Origin: Pomacea canaliculata
Taxonomy: Eukaryota > Mollusca > Gastropoda > Architaenioglossa > Ampullariidae
Reading direction: 5' to 3'
Assembly: GCF_003073045.1 (NCBI RefSeq)
Contig: NC_037599.1
Span: 496,001-560,000, forward strand
DNA length: 64,000 nucleotides
Positions 47,519 to 59,894 of this stretch are shown here, in pieces; the first letter of the stretch is position 1, and every line of letters begins with the position of its first letter. A program made the position numbers and the translations under genes. The notes under the pieces are model-generated. The model saw only the letters and a program-made list of their open reading frames with translations. It was not told the origin of the DNA and did not search any database.

Positions 47519-50500
47519 CTAGTTGGTGCGCAACTGGTAGTCGCCATTCTGCGTGATATATCGCACCCAGGGTAGGGCCTGGTACCCACTCTTTTCTATG
47601 ATCTTCAGGTAGCGCACCTGTGGGAGGCAGAGACAGTAGGTTAGTAAGATTGGACCAAAGATATGATAACATAAAATAGGAAATTCATACCAAGTGTTTT
47701 TCTTCATCTTGTTCTTTAATTCCTCTCCCTGCCCCACCACCAAATTTTCAGTTATGGTGCTGCTGAAATTTTACAAAATGGAGTTATGAAATCCTTAATG
47801 TTATCATTTGTGCACATTGACTTTCACATTCTCTGAGAATGGTGTGCATGATACTAACCTGAATTCCAGAGACTGTGAAATAGGGAATCTCAAACTTGAT
47901 GCTGATTGGAGGCCGGCCTTCCGTCTCCTCATTTTCCACGCTTGGGAGCCCGAAGTGGGCACGCATGAGGTATTCCTTTCCACCCTATCAGGAGCATGAA
48001 AAAAATAAGGATTTCCTACTTTCTACACTCTGTGCAGCCTCAACATGCAAGATGTGCTGTATACACCTACCATTTCCAAACCTGAACATTTCAATACAGT
48101 TTACTTACAAGTACACTAGCCATTCCCTTAAGTGCACACTATGCCTCAACACACTAGATTTCCTGGCTCCCTATGGATTGTGAGAGTATGTACGTCTATA
48201 TCAGGGGTGCCCAATCTCTGACCCGCTCATTTTAACCAGACACAGCATCATTTAATTTTTAATGTCATGATTCTGGAAAAACCGACGTTCTGGCCTGCAT
48301 GATTTTAGATCATGTCCAGTGCGGCCCTCAAGCGACAAAAGCCTGAGCACGACTGATCCATATGGAGTACGCTACACACTATGTTAAGAGTGAAATTAAA
48401 CAGCAGGGACGAAAAGAAAAGAAATTATTCTTGGGTTACTACTGATCCTAATTCTAAAGTAAATCTATGATGAGGATAGTGTGTCAAGTAAACAGAAGCA
48501 CAGTCAGCTCTATAAATATAAATATAATAGGTAACATGGACAAAGTGCATGATACAAATACAAAGCATCTTGATTAATTCCTTTCAAAAAATTATTATTT
48601 ATCTGCCATGTTAATATAATATCAGACATTACATGATACCTTAAGTTTAAAAAAAAAAATAACAGGAATGGGAGCCAGGTGTATGAAAACCTTTACTCAA
48701 AGATATGTCCTAGCCATGATGTGGTTGTATACGTGGATTGCCACCTGAATAAAAGAATGCAGATAACATAAGGTTCTGGCTCGGGAAACTCTAAACCTAC
48801 CATCTGTCTATGCGTTTGTTGTCAAATTCCTGTCAGAGTGAATGAGAGTTGTCAGCTAAAATTATAGTCTGTTGTACAAAAACTTGTGATATAGGGTCTC
48901 ATTCTAGGCCAAAAGTCATGGTGTTGTATATTACTGACGTAGAATAGTTGCAGGAGTCCTGGCTATATACGTTAAAAAATCTGTTTTCTTAAACAGCGAA
49001 GGTGCCCATGCCTTTTCTTGACAATGCTATCAACATGAGCTTTCCAGGTGAGTTATCATCAACTGTTATATTTAAATAGTTTTAGCTGTCTACTCTTTTT
49101 ATGACCTCACCTTTAATAAGTATGTCATCAAAATCAGCCTTGTCTTTTCTGAAATCTACAATATTTTTGGATGTTTAACATTAAATAATTGTCGTCACAC
49201 CATTTAACAAAATGTTCAATCTCCTGTCTGTAGTAGGAGTCATTATCATTGGAAATCAGTCCTGTTAGTCCAGTGTTATCTGCAAATTTAACTAAAGGGC
49301 AGTTGTCATTCCCTTGTCTACCCTCCACCAGGCAGGGAGAGAGAGGAGTCCCTTGGGGAGAACCAGTATTAGTGTACAGAGTATAGGAAATAACATTACT
49401 AGACATTCTTATACACAGGTCTGTTTATCCAAATTAGTTTTTGAACAAGCAAATGACACTGCATTGTACTGAAAGCACTGAAGTCAAAATTCATCAGAAG
49501 AATGGATGTGGTGGTGTTCTCCAGATGTGTGTAAATACTATTTAATGCATAAAACAGCAGCATCTGCACTACAGTATAATGAAGCTGGTTTGTAATGTAA
49601 TAGCATGCAATAGAATCTTCAGAGTAACAACATCTTACAGGGAACGACTTGATGCTCCAGATGACACTGTTGATTTCTGGGGAGTATTTACAGCTGCCCA
49701 CTGTTGTCTTGAACTTGGGTGAGTCAGCGTCCGTTGGCACAGGGATGATGATCTCAACATTATTTGCCGTTGACCGTCGTTTGAATTGACTCTTGGCCTT
49801 AAACAAGCAGTACTCTATTAATAAGCAGCTTATCGCACTTCACTATTATTCCCTTTCTAACAAGGAACGTTGGCAAAATAATGACAGTCCTTCATCCTTG
49901 CGCATGTGAATTCATTTTTATTTTTTAAATTAGGAAATGCAAAATGTTGAACTTCTGATGGGCAATTCAACCAGATTGTGTTGTAGCAGAATTCTCTCAT
50001 TCTTGGCTAAGTGAAGATTTACAAGTCCACTTGTACATGATGCTGAATGATAAACTGCAACAAAAGTTCTTAGGACGTTTACCTTAATCATGTATTCAAC
50101 ACGGCTGTGCGCATGACGCTCAATCACAGACTCCACCCAAATTAGAGGCTTCACCTGTAAAGTACATGCATAAGCAAATAAGTATACATGCATGCATACA
50201 AACTATTGTTTCATATTTTAAGAAGGGTTTAAGCTACAATTCCAAGAAATAATGTACACTAACAACCATCCATGATTCAGACTTAAAAAAAAAAACAACC
50301 AAATTGATGTACATCAAGATCTTATCATAAAAAATAGGTATTTATGTATTACGATGCAGATATTGCTACATTACTGACATGCAACATATGGTGACACAGA
50401 CATCCTAAAGACTACATTACTGATATGAGTGCTAAGGTAATATGACATCATAAAGACTGCATCACTGATACAGTGTTAAGGCAATATGTGACATCATAAA

Positions 50501-53500
50501 GACTACATCACATGTGTGTAAAGGCGATACCACCTCACACACAAAGACTACATCACTTACATTTGTGCTAAGGCAATATGGCGTCAGTAAAAACTCATAA
50601 AGACTGCATGACTTACATGAGTGTTAAGGCGATATGACATCAGTTCAAACTCTCCATCAGGAGGAATGAAAGAGATGGTTCGGTCATTTTCAAAACGTGA
50701 CAAACGTACACACTGGTGAAACTTCACATCTTCCAGCTCCACAGACTTGCTCTTTCCTCCTGTACAAACAGTATAACTCACCAAGCTCTGGACAGCCATA
50801 TCCCAACATTATGCCAATAAGGAACTTTCACACGTGCCCTCTGGTTGACACATGCATTCAAATAATGTAAAGAAGACCATTTATTCACAATAATAATAAA
50901 TGCAAAATTTGCATAGCGCATACTCACACTCCTAAGATGCATGATCTTAAGAACAAGAACGAGACTGTTTCTGAGTGAAAGCAGGCAACTTAGATAATCT
51001 TGCAACATAAGTTATAAGTTAATTTTAGACTGTTTAGTTTATCTCCTTTCCATATTTTTGGATAAGAATGATAACAAATTCCCTTTGCTTACTTCCAGTG
51101 CTCTCAAAGAGAACTTTGTCGTTGAGTCCCAGCCGAAGCTCTGGCATGCCAGACAGAAATACCCGCATCTTGACGCAGCCAACAATTTCACTCCGTAACA
51201 CATTGCCATTGGCACTAACCTGCACATCAGAATATCTCCAGCAATCAGCCAAAAAAAAAACCCCCAAAAGAGGAAAAAAAACCACAAGATAAACACTTCA
51301 TACATCCTGCAGACACTCTGCCAAGTATTAGTGCATAAGACAACTAGTTTACAGAAGTTCTCAAAGAATACCTGTACATACTGTTACAATAGTGATCAAT
51401 CATCTGAGTACATATCTGCCTCATCTACACACACTGGGAATATTCTGTAAAATGTCTGCTGAGAAGAACTGTAAATACTTTAGTCCTATAATAAGTTTAC
51501 AAAAAAGGAAAGAATCCAAAATAGAAATGTATGCATAAAATGTTTTCTGAGCAAACAGCTTAAAAGAAGTCCCAGAAATTATGCACCAAAAAACCGTTAA
51601 CAGAGAAATTGGAAAAAAAACATAAGCTAAGAGTGGTAGGACACTACATCTCACCAGTAAGTTGACTGACTCGATGACATCCAGGAAAACTTCATTCTTG
51701 CGATACTTGACGCCTTCAGACCGCCAAGATACAGCATTAGTCACTGCCATAGGAGGTCGTGGTGCTATCTCCAATTTTTGACCTTCTTGAGTGATGTATC
51801 TAACAACAGATGCAGCAAACGTTTATCAATGGGAAGTTTTATCTGAGAAACTTTACAGCGTGGTGTGTGTGTGCATGCATGTGTCAGTGCATATGTGTGT
51901 TGAGTGCATGATTAATGTAGAGAACTCATATATACAAAATGTGCTCTGAAAGTGAAAAATGTCTCTAAGTAAATAGAAGAATACCAGATTATGAAGCAGA
52001 AGTTACTGGGACTGAAACTAATAATAAGGGTTAGCATGGATTCTGTGGCCAGGCTCTCTATGTTTCACGTCATTAGGCTTTGATGTGATAGAATATAAAC
52101 ACTGATACAGAATACAGCAATGACTCAAAAACAGCAGCAGGGAAGTTTTAGGAGTTGACAAACAGGTACTAACTCTTGCAGAATCTTGCTGTCAGTGGTC
52201 TGTGGGTAGCCAAAATCCATAACTTCATCCAGAAGCTCATAGATGATGACAAAATTATCCCTGATGCTCTCCTCCTCCAGCTCCTTGAAGTATTCTACAA
52301 AGATCTAAAGCACAGCATTCGAGGTGAGTCTAGACACTATGACAAACAAGGTGAGTCTAGACATAGTAATACAAACTCAGTCTAGATCAGACCTGGGCAA
52401 ACGCCGGCCCGCCTCCTGTCTCTGACCGGCCCGCCCGCTGGCCGCCCACCAGTAAATATACTATATATACAGTATTGGGTAAAACTGAGTTAACTATATT
52501 AGTCCAGCCCTCTAGAACCATCCCACTTTCTCATCCGGCCCTCTAGAACCATTCCAGTTTCTCATCCGGCCCCTTGGGAAAATTAATTGCCCACCCCTGG
52601 TCTAGATAGTATGACACACAAGGCAAGTCGAGGCAGCATGACAAACTAAAGCTAGACAGAATGACCAAAAAACAGTATGCCAATAAAAGCCTAACCTCAT
52701 CAATAAACCATGTCCAGCCCCTTAAGCAACTACTGATGCTTGGCTACCCACCCGTGTCCTTCATAACTAATGATAATAATGATGGGAACTTATAACGCAC
52801 AGCATCATGACCAAGATAGATGGCACTCTCTACATAGACCAATAATGATAAATGAAAAATAACAGCCAGTGGACAGAGAGGGGCGTATAGACACACCGAA
52901 CAACATAAAGATGAGGTACAAGAGTAGTATGCCAGTATGCAAAAGCAATAGGCATCTGAAATCTTTTGTGCCATCCGCAGTCCAGCTACTCAATCACAGA
53001 TGAACTGTCAGCTGTGTGTGTGTGAAGGTGTGCATGTTGTTGGTTTTTTTTTTTTTTTTTTTCATATATATATATATTTTGGAAACAGAGCACACCTCCC
53101 ATTTTAAATTGCCCGTTGGGACTAATAAAGTTGATTGTTATTATTGCTTTTGTTATTGTACATAAAGCAACGGATGAAAGGATGTAGATACTATAAACAG
53201 TGTAAGATGGAGTCGTTGCATGATGGTTAACATGACAGACAGTGTTGCCAGGGAGTTAAGAATAGTAATTCAGGGATAACACTTTAAAACATATATTGTC
53301 AGAGAGCATGTGAATATAACCTTGGAGTCCGAGGGAATGCGATGTGGAAGAAAGTTCCACTGCTTAGCACCATAGAGGTCTGTTATCCATATGTGACCGT
53401 CTCCTGGAGGGACAGAACGTGGGAGTCTGATGAGGAGTGAAGGTTTTGGGCAAGTGCATGGACAGACAAGATTTCAGTAGTGGGGGGAGGAGCCTTCAAA

Positions 53501-56500
53501 GTATCCATAGCATAGAGTTGAGAACCTGTAGTCTATCGTAGCTTTAACTGGTAGCCAATGAAGAGAGTGATCAAGTGGTGTGACATGTTCACATTTGCGA
53601 GTCCAGAAAATGAGACAAGCAGCTGAGTTCTGGACTTTCTGAAGATTGTGGATGAGGTACTGTGGACAGCCAGCAAGAAGAGAGTTGCAGTAGTCTAGTT
53701 TAGACAGAACAAATGAGCAGATAAGAATATCGGTGGTTGAGACAGTGAATGGAGCTGATCTTTTGGAGCTCATAGTATGTAGAATGACATATGTGAGAAA
53801 CATATTTATCACCAGACATACCAGCAGACATTATGTAACCTAAGTCACGCATTGAAGTAACAAAAGGAACATCGGCATTGCCTACATGAACAGAGAAAGG
53901 CAGCGAAGGGTAAACTCTGGCTCTCCTATTTGAAAAAATAAAAGCTTCCTTTTTTTTTCATCATTTAGTCTTAACTTGCTGTGGTCATCTATAGTCTAAT
54001 ATCAGAAATACAGTCTTGGATGCTCTGAATGTCTGAGAAGAGAACAACTGGTATACAGCCGAGTGTCATCAGCAAAGGTTTGATTAGATACAGAGTGAGA
54101 TTGAATTGCAGTAGCTAGTGGGTTCATGTACATGATAAAGAGGATGGGACCAAGTACAGAACCTTGTGGGACTTATAAGTTTTACTACAAAACTATGTAA
54201 ACAGAAAGGGACAAAATCCAGTCATTTGGCTTGGTAAATCCCATTTAACAAGAGTTGCATCCCTTAACAAAGGAATGCCAATGAAAATGACCCACTGCCT
54301 TAATTTCAATGGGCAATTTAAACATGGGAAATGTAAAATTCTGTTCAGACTATTTCTGTCATGAACAGACAGACTGCAGAACCAGCATACAAATAAAAAC
54401 GATAAAAGACTCTCAATAAATGACGGACAGAAATGGCCCGATTGCTTTGCTGATTGAAAAACTATTTAGCTTACGCAGAAGGTGTATTCTTTGCTGGCCA
54501 TGCTTAACATGTTTGGTGTAAATATTCCATATGAGCTGGCAATCACTCATGCCATTAAATCTGATTGATTTTCTAGTACAATGGCATCCCTTACATTTCT
54601 ATTCACAGATCTTTTTGCCAAGGCATCACTGGTGAAAAAAAAAGGCTTTTTGTTATTTAGTACATTCTTCAAGCTCCTAGTTACCTAAGGTTTGTTGTTT
54701 GGATATATTACAATGGTTTTACTAGTTATCACAGAATCAACACAGAAAGAAATACAAAAATAAAAATCTGTCAGCTCATCTATTTATCACATGAATCATA
54801 GAAAACACCCCACACCATACAATCAAAACAACCTCACAAACATTCAATACTCTCATATATCCAACGCTTCACCAGCTTAACAACAGGCTCCATACATTCA
54901 CACACAGGCCTGTACACAGGGGCCAGAAACACACTCTGGTGGGAAGAAGCCCCAAAAGATGGCATAGGCTTGGTTTTGTAAGCAACATGGATTGTACCAT
55001 AACATAAATCCAGCTTGATATATGCTTCTTGGTTGTTGGGCAGGTCATGTATTGGTCACTTGTTTTCAAATCTTTGTCAAATCACAATTGACATAGCATT
55101 TGCTCTAGGGTGAATACAGACTACTGTAAAGAACAGTTGTGGAAATTCCCTAGAGAATAGAAAGAGCGAAAGGAAACTGACAGCAGTTCGATATCAGGGG
55201 TACAGATTGTTTCATGCACTACTACAGTTTTACAATACCTTTCGTTGACATAGAAACAAACAGGAAGATGTTAGTTTGAAGATTTCAATATTTCTCAACG
55301 CATATTTCTTTTAAAAATTGACAAGTGCACACACGAAGCTGACTAGAGATTTGTCATCATTTTCAACCTTGTTTCTGACCCTGAAGTTGTTCTTCATATC
55401 ATAAATTATGTTTATTCATTTCTACACGGTGTGTAACTATTAAAATCAACTGAATATCGGACTAAGCATGGCAGTGATGACTGTGCATAAGCCTGTATCA
55501 AAATTTTCTTTATGGAAATATAATTTGATATCCTTAATTTCCTTTGGATTTACAAGAATGTGTATTTTCAAAATGGAATAAGGTAGGAAGAGATTATTTC
55601 TCTTAACTTTATTATCATTTTGATTTATTTTTCTTTCATGTTTACTTATTTATGATTTTTGAAAATACTGTGCACATCTGGGTATCAAAATCAAAGACCC
55701 AGACTCAATGTGTTAAAGCAACGATACCCTTATAAGCTTAATGCATTCCTCAAAAGGTTCTCATGTGAATTCTCTAAGTGGTAGTCATAATTACCATTTA
55801 TTTAAAAATAAATATTTGTAAAACAATGCCAAAATATGTTTTTCACCTGAACTAACTTGTGAAGGAATGAAAACACCAAGGCTATATTTGCATTCTTTTT
55901 GCTTGTAGCCACTAAATAGAGATTGTTATACTTGATGTAGATGTAGGCAATTGGACCATGCTGTATCACAGGTGTCACGTTGCTTTCATCTTCCTTCTCC
56001 ATCACCAGGGGCATGAACTTGTCGATGACTGACATGTCAATGTCACCTCTGTAATTGCGACTGATTAGCACCTGAAAACACCAATGCTCAATATGCTTTA
56101 CAAGATGCAAAGAAAAGTGAAGAACACTTAAAAGGCTCGTGGGTTAGAACATGGGTAAATCCCTCTTTTCATATTCAAAGAATGGGTACACAATCCTTCA
56201 AAAATGGTACAAAACAGCAGAAGAAGAGAAGTGGGCTCAGCCATCTATATGCTCTTCTCAGGATGATGATTATGATGGTAATGATAATAAATCCTTATTT
56301 ATAAAATGCATTATGCCATTAGCAAAAGTAGACTCAAAGTGCTTACCTACACAATACACACACAGTAGGCATTAAATGTCTTACAAATTTATTTACCATC
56401 ATTTAAATCATAACTACTCACTCAGTATTGCTCTCTTTCTCACTTACATACATACACCCCACGTGTACAAAGGGCAGGGGAAACCTGTGTACCCAAAGAA

Positions 56501-56910
56501 AACCACCGATGGTCAGCCCTGTGAACAGTGTCACATTCAAAGAGATATGTTGGAGATGAGATACAAACCCACAACACTTGATTCTCACTGTTGTGGTGAT
56601 AGGAATGTTAGCCAATGTGCCTCCAACTGCAGTACAGGGAACCGGTAAATGTCTCACAGTTCCTTGCCCCAAATGGCAGCAGACTATAGATACCTTTACC
56701 TCTGACCGCAATGAATGTTCTAGCTGGTGGTTTTAAGATAAATATCAGGTTGTTCTCCTGAAAACTGATGGTCACTGTCATACTTTTCCATCATTGTCTA
56801 AACATCAAGTGTCTTAAGTCTTTCAGGATCTAATCAAATATATTAAAAAATAATTTTGAAACGCTTACTTTTCCCTTGACATCAAGGATGTAAACAGCTG
56901 ACGCAGACAT
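47519..56910 (-). CDS. AP1M1: AP-1 clathrin adaptor complex subunit mu-1
   Basis: Medium subunit of AP-1, which sorts cargo with YxxPhi signals at the trans-Golgi and endosomes. Ten coding exons on the minus strand: 56910-56869, 56071-55847, 52304-52174, 51799-51655, 51219-51093, 50759-50617, 50154-50083, 49797-49639, 47984-47859, 47617-47519. All joins keep frame and GT-AG ends, giving 422 residues against 423 in human. The start [14 protein letters not shown] and the end [19 protein letters not shown] match the mu-1 family almost exactly. Residues 1-140 form the longin domain, and about 168-421 the mu homology domain with [14 protein letters not shown] and the YQALPWVRY strand of the tyrosine-signal pocket. 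The 5' UTR probably begins in an upstream exon, because an acceptor-like CTGTTACAG precedes the ATG. This is the best preserved gene in the window. It could serve both mu-1A and mu-1B roles, since invertebrates usually have a single copy. Confidence 0.97.
48202..48355. mobile_element. Probable hAT-type MITE, 154 bp
   Basis: The left end CAGGGGTGCCCAATC and right end TGAGCACGACTG are imperfect inverted repeats of the common hAT form. The candidate flanking 8-mers GTCTATAT and ATCCATAT agree at six of eight positions, as an aged duplication would. It is noncoding and lies in the AP1M1 intron between exons 49639 and 47984. Confidence 0.65.
48860..49625 (-). mobile_element. Degenerate LINE reverse-transcriptase fragment (Rex/jockey-like)
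   Basis: Minus-strand frames give [22 protein letters not shown] near 49500-49430, [14 protein letters not shown] near 49365, then [15 protein letters not shown] near 49290 and [14 protein letters not shown] near 49205, the order of the fingers-palm region of this LINE class. The catalytic ADD motif reads ADN. Frame changes and deletions (for example, of the segment after the PQG motif) mark it as dead. Its edge comes within about 20 bases of the AP1M1 donor at 49637-49638. Confidence 0.82.
50885..50985 (-). mobile_element. LINE 3' tail, same family as 22145-22800
   Basis: The words AATAATAATAAATGCAAAAT, GCATACTCACACTCCTAAG and CTTAAGAACAAGAAC line up with the tails at 22160-22240 and, reversed, at 30370-30450. 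It is a short remnant in an AP1M1 intron. Confidence 0.75.
52388..52599. mobile_element. hAT-type MITE, 212 bp, 8-bp target duplication
   Basis: The left end CAGACCTGGGCAAACGCCGGC and the right end TTGCCCACCCCTG are imperfect inverted repeats. Identical 8-base duplications GTCTAGAT flank it at 52380-52387 and 52600-52607. The interior repeats a TCATCCGGCCC(T)CTAGAACC phrase. It is noncoding. It inserted into a short degenerate GAGTCTAGACA repeat in the AP1M1 intron next to exon 52304-52174. Confidence 0.9.
53085..53147 (+). repeat. Dispersed repeat tail (copy 2)
   Basis: Second copy of the ACAGAGCACACCTCCCA ... ACTAATAAAG segment found at 6419-6484. It is preceded here by a T run and a (TA)n tract at 53045-53080. 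Two copies 46.7 kb apart on the same strand indicate a mobile family. Confidence 0.7.
53165..54175 (-). mobile_element. LINE 3' portion, L2/CR1-like reverse transcriptase
   Basis: Minus-strand translation gives [10 protein letters not shown] at about 54084-54055 (catalytic ADD), MRDLGYIMS near 53850, [20 protein letters not shown] near 53710-53650, then [19 protein letters not shown] and, near 53400, [20 protein letters not shown], in the order of L2/CR1-type proteins. A few frameshifts and stops make it inactive, but this is the longest LINE piece here. It lies in the 3.5-kb AP1M1 intron. Confidence 0.9.
56255..56660 (+). repeat. Interspersed repeat with ATAATAAAT and GGGGAAACCTGTG blocks
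   Basis: A GATGATGATTATGATGG run leads to AATAAATCCTTATTTATAAAATGC and TCAAAGTGCTTAC, then GGGGAAACCTGTGTACCC, a form seen in old LINE/SINE tails of invertebrates. I do not see a second copy inside this window, so the call rests on overall form. It lies in the first AP1M1 intron. Confidence 0.4.
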
Positions 56911-57479
56911 GATGACTGCTGGGCTGTTGGTCCTGAACCAGTGTAAGTATTTGACTTATCTGTAACAGCTCAAAATTAATACAAATAACTCTGCCGTTTT
57001 CCATAAAAAGCAGGTGAGGAAGGCAATAAACCTGACCATATCCAGTTCAACTAACTTACATCGACGGTTGCCTTGTGAATGGTTATATCAACTGTATCGC
57101 TCCAAGTACCAGGGCAATAATATATTATTAAATTAAAAATTTGTCAGCTGTCTATAATAATGCTACTGACTGCTGTTTAAAAATAGCTGCAAAGTATTGT
57201 ATATTTTATAATAAATGTTTTCATCTCACTTTTGAAACTGAATATTGTGACAGTGGTGGAGCAATTATTATGGTGAACGGGGGCTTGACGAAAGGTGTTG
57301 CAGGTATTTTCACTCACTTCACTCCGGGGGCGGTCAGTGATGTTATGGGCATTTCGTGAATCTTCAACAAATGCTGACATGCAGCGGGAAATAAATCAGA
57401 CAGCTTTAGATTGTAAACAAACTTGTAAATATAAATACTATTTAATAATTAAAAATTGAAAATAAAAGGCTATTTACCT

Positions 57480-57700
57480 CTGTTATAGTAAGTCAAGTAG
57501 ATGAATATACCTAACCGGATATCCTGCCACACAATGCTGAACAGACATGCGCACTTGATGTTCAGTAGCAGACGACTTCCTGTCAGACGCACTCTTCGCC
57601 ATAGCGTCGTACGTTCGCTCGTGGTGTTGCGAGATGTCAAGGTTATGAGGGTCATGGAGCAAAGTTCACGTTAGGTACCCACACTTACTGACCTTTGCTA
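57480..57700 (-). promoter_or_regulatory. Possible AP1M1 promoter / noncoding first exon
   Basis: This block upstream of AP1M1 is locally rich in CpG (CGTCGTACGTTCGCTCG near 57605) and contains an ETS-like ACTTCCTG at 57573-57580, as housekeeping promoters often do. A minus-strand noncoding exon could end here and splice to the acceptor in front of the ATG. No start site can be fixed. Confidence 0.3.
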
Positions 57701-57845
57701 CTTCGGGGTGAGGGCAGGTGAGCGACTAGCTGCAGCGCTATTTCCAGAAAGTAATAAATAGCAACAAAAAGCCGAAGCAAGCCACTCCATAGTCAGAACG
57801 AGCGCTGGTCCTGTGAGGTCAGTGACACCAGTGGCTGTGTGTAGA

Positions 57846-58065
57846 TGTTTATTTATTGTCAGTCACGCTTGTCGTGACACACACGTGTACGTCTGTGTAT
57901 TTATTGTCAGTCACGCTTGTCGTGACACACACGTGTATTTATTGTCAGTCACGTTTGTCGTGACTCTGAAGTCTATTTAATGTCAGTCACGCTTATCATG
58001 ATACACACACGTCTGTTTATTTATTGTCAGTCACGCTTGTCATGACACAGACGTGTACACGAGAG
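57846..58065. repeat. Tandem repeat with hairpin core, five units
   Basis: Five units of roughly 40-55 bases each contain TTTATTGTCAGTCACGCTTG followed by TCGTGAC and ACACACGTGTA. In units 1-3 GTCACG and CGTGAC form a perfect 6-bp stem around a 5-base loop (57862-57878 in unit 1). Units 4 and 5 have CATGAT and CATGAC, which weaken the stem. CACGTG palindromes lie between units. Confidence 0.85.
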
Positions 58066-59512
58066 CACAGAGATGTGTACCCATCAGTGTGTAGACGTGT
58101 GTAGCTGTGGCGACTACACACGGCGCACGTGTCATTGTGGCATCACTAGCTGACTACGCTAAAGGTCGTGACCCTAGCTAGTAGCAGGAGGACCCTGCTG
58201 TAGCGGGTTGACACTGCACACAAGTCTAACGGCCACTCAGTCTTCAGTTCATTTAACTGTCGACCTTTTGTCAGCGAGCACAGGGTCTGACGTCATGAAT
58301 GCTCGCAAATATCGTGGGTGGACATTGTGTTGACCACCTTTACATTGTCATCCACATCTTCCTGTCACTGACAATTAACCTCATCTGACTACAGAGACAG
58401 TGGCAGTCCTCGTGCGGTCATGGCATTCCCTCATCACAAATCTCTCTCTCGTGTGTGTGAGACTGTTTTCTTCTCTCTTTCCTTTCATATTTCATTCTGT
58501 CCTGCGACCATCTGTTAACTATAGTCGGCAAGAAAAAGATGGCAGGTAAGGAATGGTAAAGTCATCTTCATCTCTGACAGAATTAAGTGATCTGCTCTCG
58601 CCTCTTGGCTTACGTCGTAAATAAATGGAAAGAAAGAAAACAAAAGAGTGAGTCAGAGAGAGAGATGGAGTAGAGGAAGAAGAGTCGTGTCGGTGCACTA
58701 CAGTTCCCAAGAGTAGAAGACATCTTGCGAAACGGGTTCGTCCTTGCAGAAAAGCCTCCACACGGGTGGAGTGGAGTGTGAGCTGACTGTGGGTGTCAAC
58801 TGTCGAGTCGTCCACAGCCCACGTGACGTGCTGGGTGCGGGTGGTATGCAGGCTGAGGGACGGGTAGCCACTTGCTGGTGAGAAGCAACACGAAGCAGTG
58901 TCAGCAAATCAATCGCTGATCTGCCCGGGGCCGTCCCTGTCTTCCTCCATCGATTCGCCACCTTCCTAGATTCCGACGGGATTACCCGCAAACCGCGACG
59001 GTTGGTCTGCGCTACCCTGCTGTCATCCACACCCACCCTTCAGTTCCACCCCTTGTGATTTGAATTGTGGCTCTGGGTCGTCATCGTCAGATGGAGGTGA
59101 GGACCATCTGGTCTCGCCACTCAAATCCACATCTTGGGGAGGGGAGAGGGAGGAGAGGGGCGGTGAGCGCGGGATTGTGGAGGAGACGGGACGAGGGGGA
59201 TCAAAGGGACGAGAAGTGGTTTGAAGAGAGAGCTGCACCATGAGAGCTGCACCCCAAATGTATTGCACGGCTGCCCTCTGCTGAGGTTGATTAGGAGTGC
59301 AGAAGGTGCAGGGAGGGAGTGCGGGAAGGATGCTATGAGAAAGGGGTGGGAGAGCGTGAGAGAAACGGAGAGGTGAAAGGTCGTCAATGACGAGGGCAAG
59401 GTTGAAGTGAAGTCATGTTTGTGTTCGGTCGGTCAGAGCCACAAGCTTCGTGTTGTGGGAAATATTGCTGGCAGAAATCTTGCTTGAAATTGTGTTGTGT
59501 GAAACAGTTTTG
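58066..59512. other. Intergenic DNA without recognisable gene
   Basis: Pro/Ser-rich minus-strand frames between 58519 and 59399 overlap each other in different frames, lack conserved motifs and have no splice-consistent neighbours, so I do not call a gene. Short GAGAGAGA-type tracts occur near 58640-58670 and 59140-59160. Confidence 0.45.
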
Positions 59513-59600
59513 TGTGAAGTCGCGTTCTGTGAAATCCCATTGTGTGAAGTCGCGTTCTGTGAAATCCCATTGTGTGAAGTCGCGTTCTGTGAAATGCATT
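59513..59600. repeat. 30-bp unit, three copies
   Basis: The 30-base unit GTGTGAAGTCGCGTTCTGTG + AAATCCCATT is present twice in full and a third time with the last part changed to AAATGCATT. Related TTGTGTTGTGTGAAACAG wording just upstream suggests the unit grew from local sequence. Confidence 0.9.
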
Positions 59601-59894
59601 ACAGAGTGTTGCTAAGCAGTTCCCGAGAAGAGTGCATATGCTGTCATACATTCTGCTTACTTGTGGCGTGCGCGTTCGTGTGTGTGTGTGCACTAGTTCC
59701 CTCTAACCCTGTCGCCCACGTGATCATGATGTGATAGTCACAATCCCAAGACTGATGGAGCGTCCTGCGAGTACAAGGAGCTTGGCCGAGCGACACCAAC
59801 ACCACAGCAGACAGCAGCACGCCTCGTGTAGCCAGCCATGCTGTCACGTTGCTGTCACGCTGCTGTCACGCTGGCCGGTCAAAGGCTCATTTCT

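Noticed and set aside
58519-59399. Pro/Ser-rich minus-strand frames as a possible gene upstream of AP1M1
   Set aside because: Three frames overlap with no conserved segment and no consistent start or splice sites. The base composition explains the bias.
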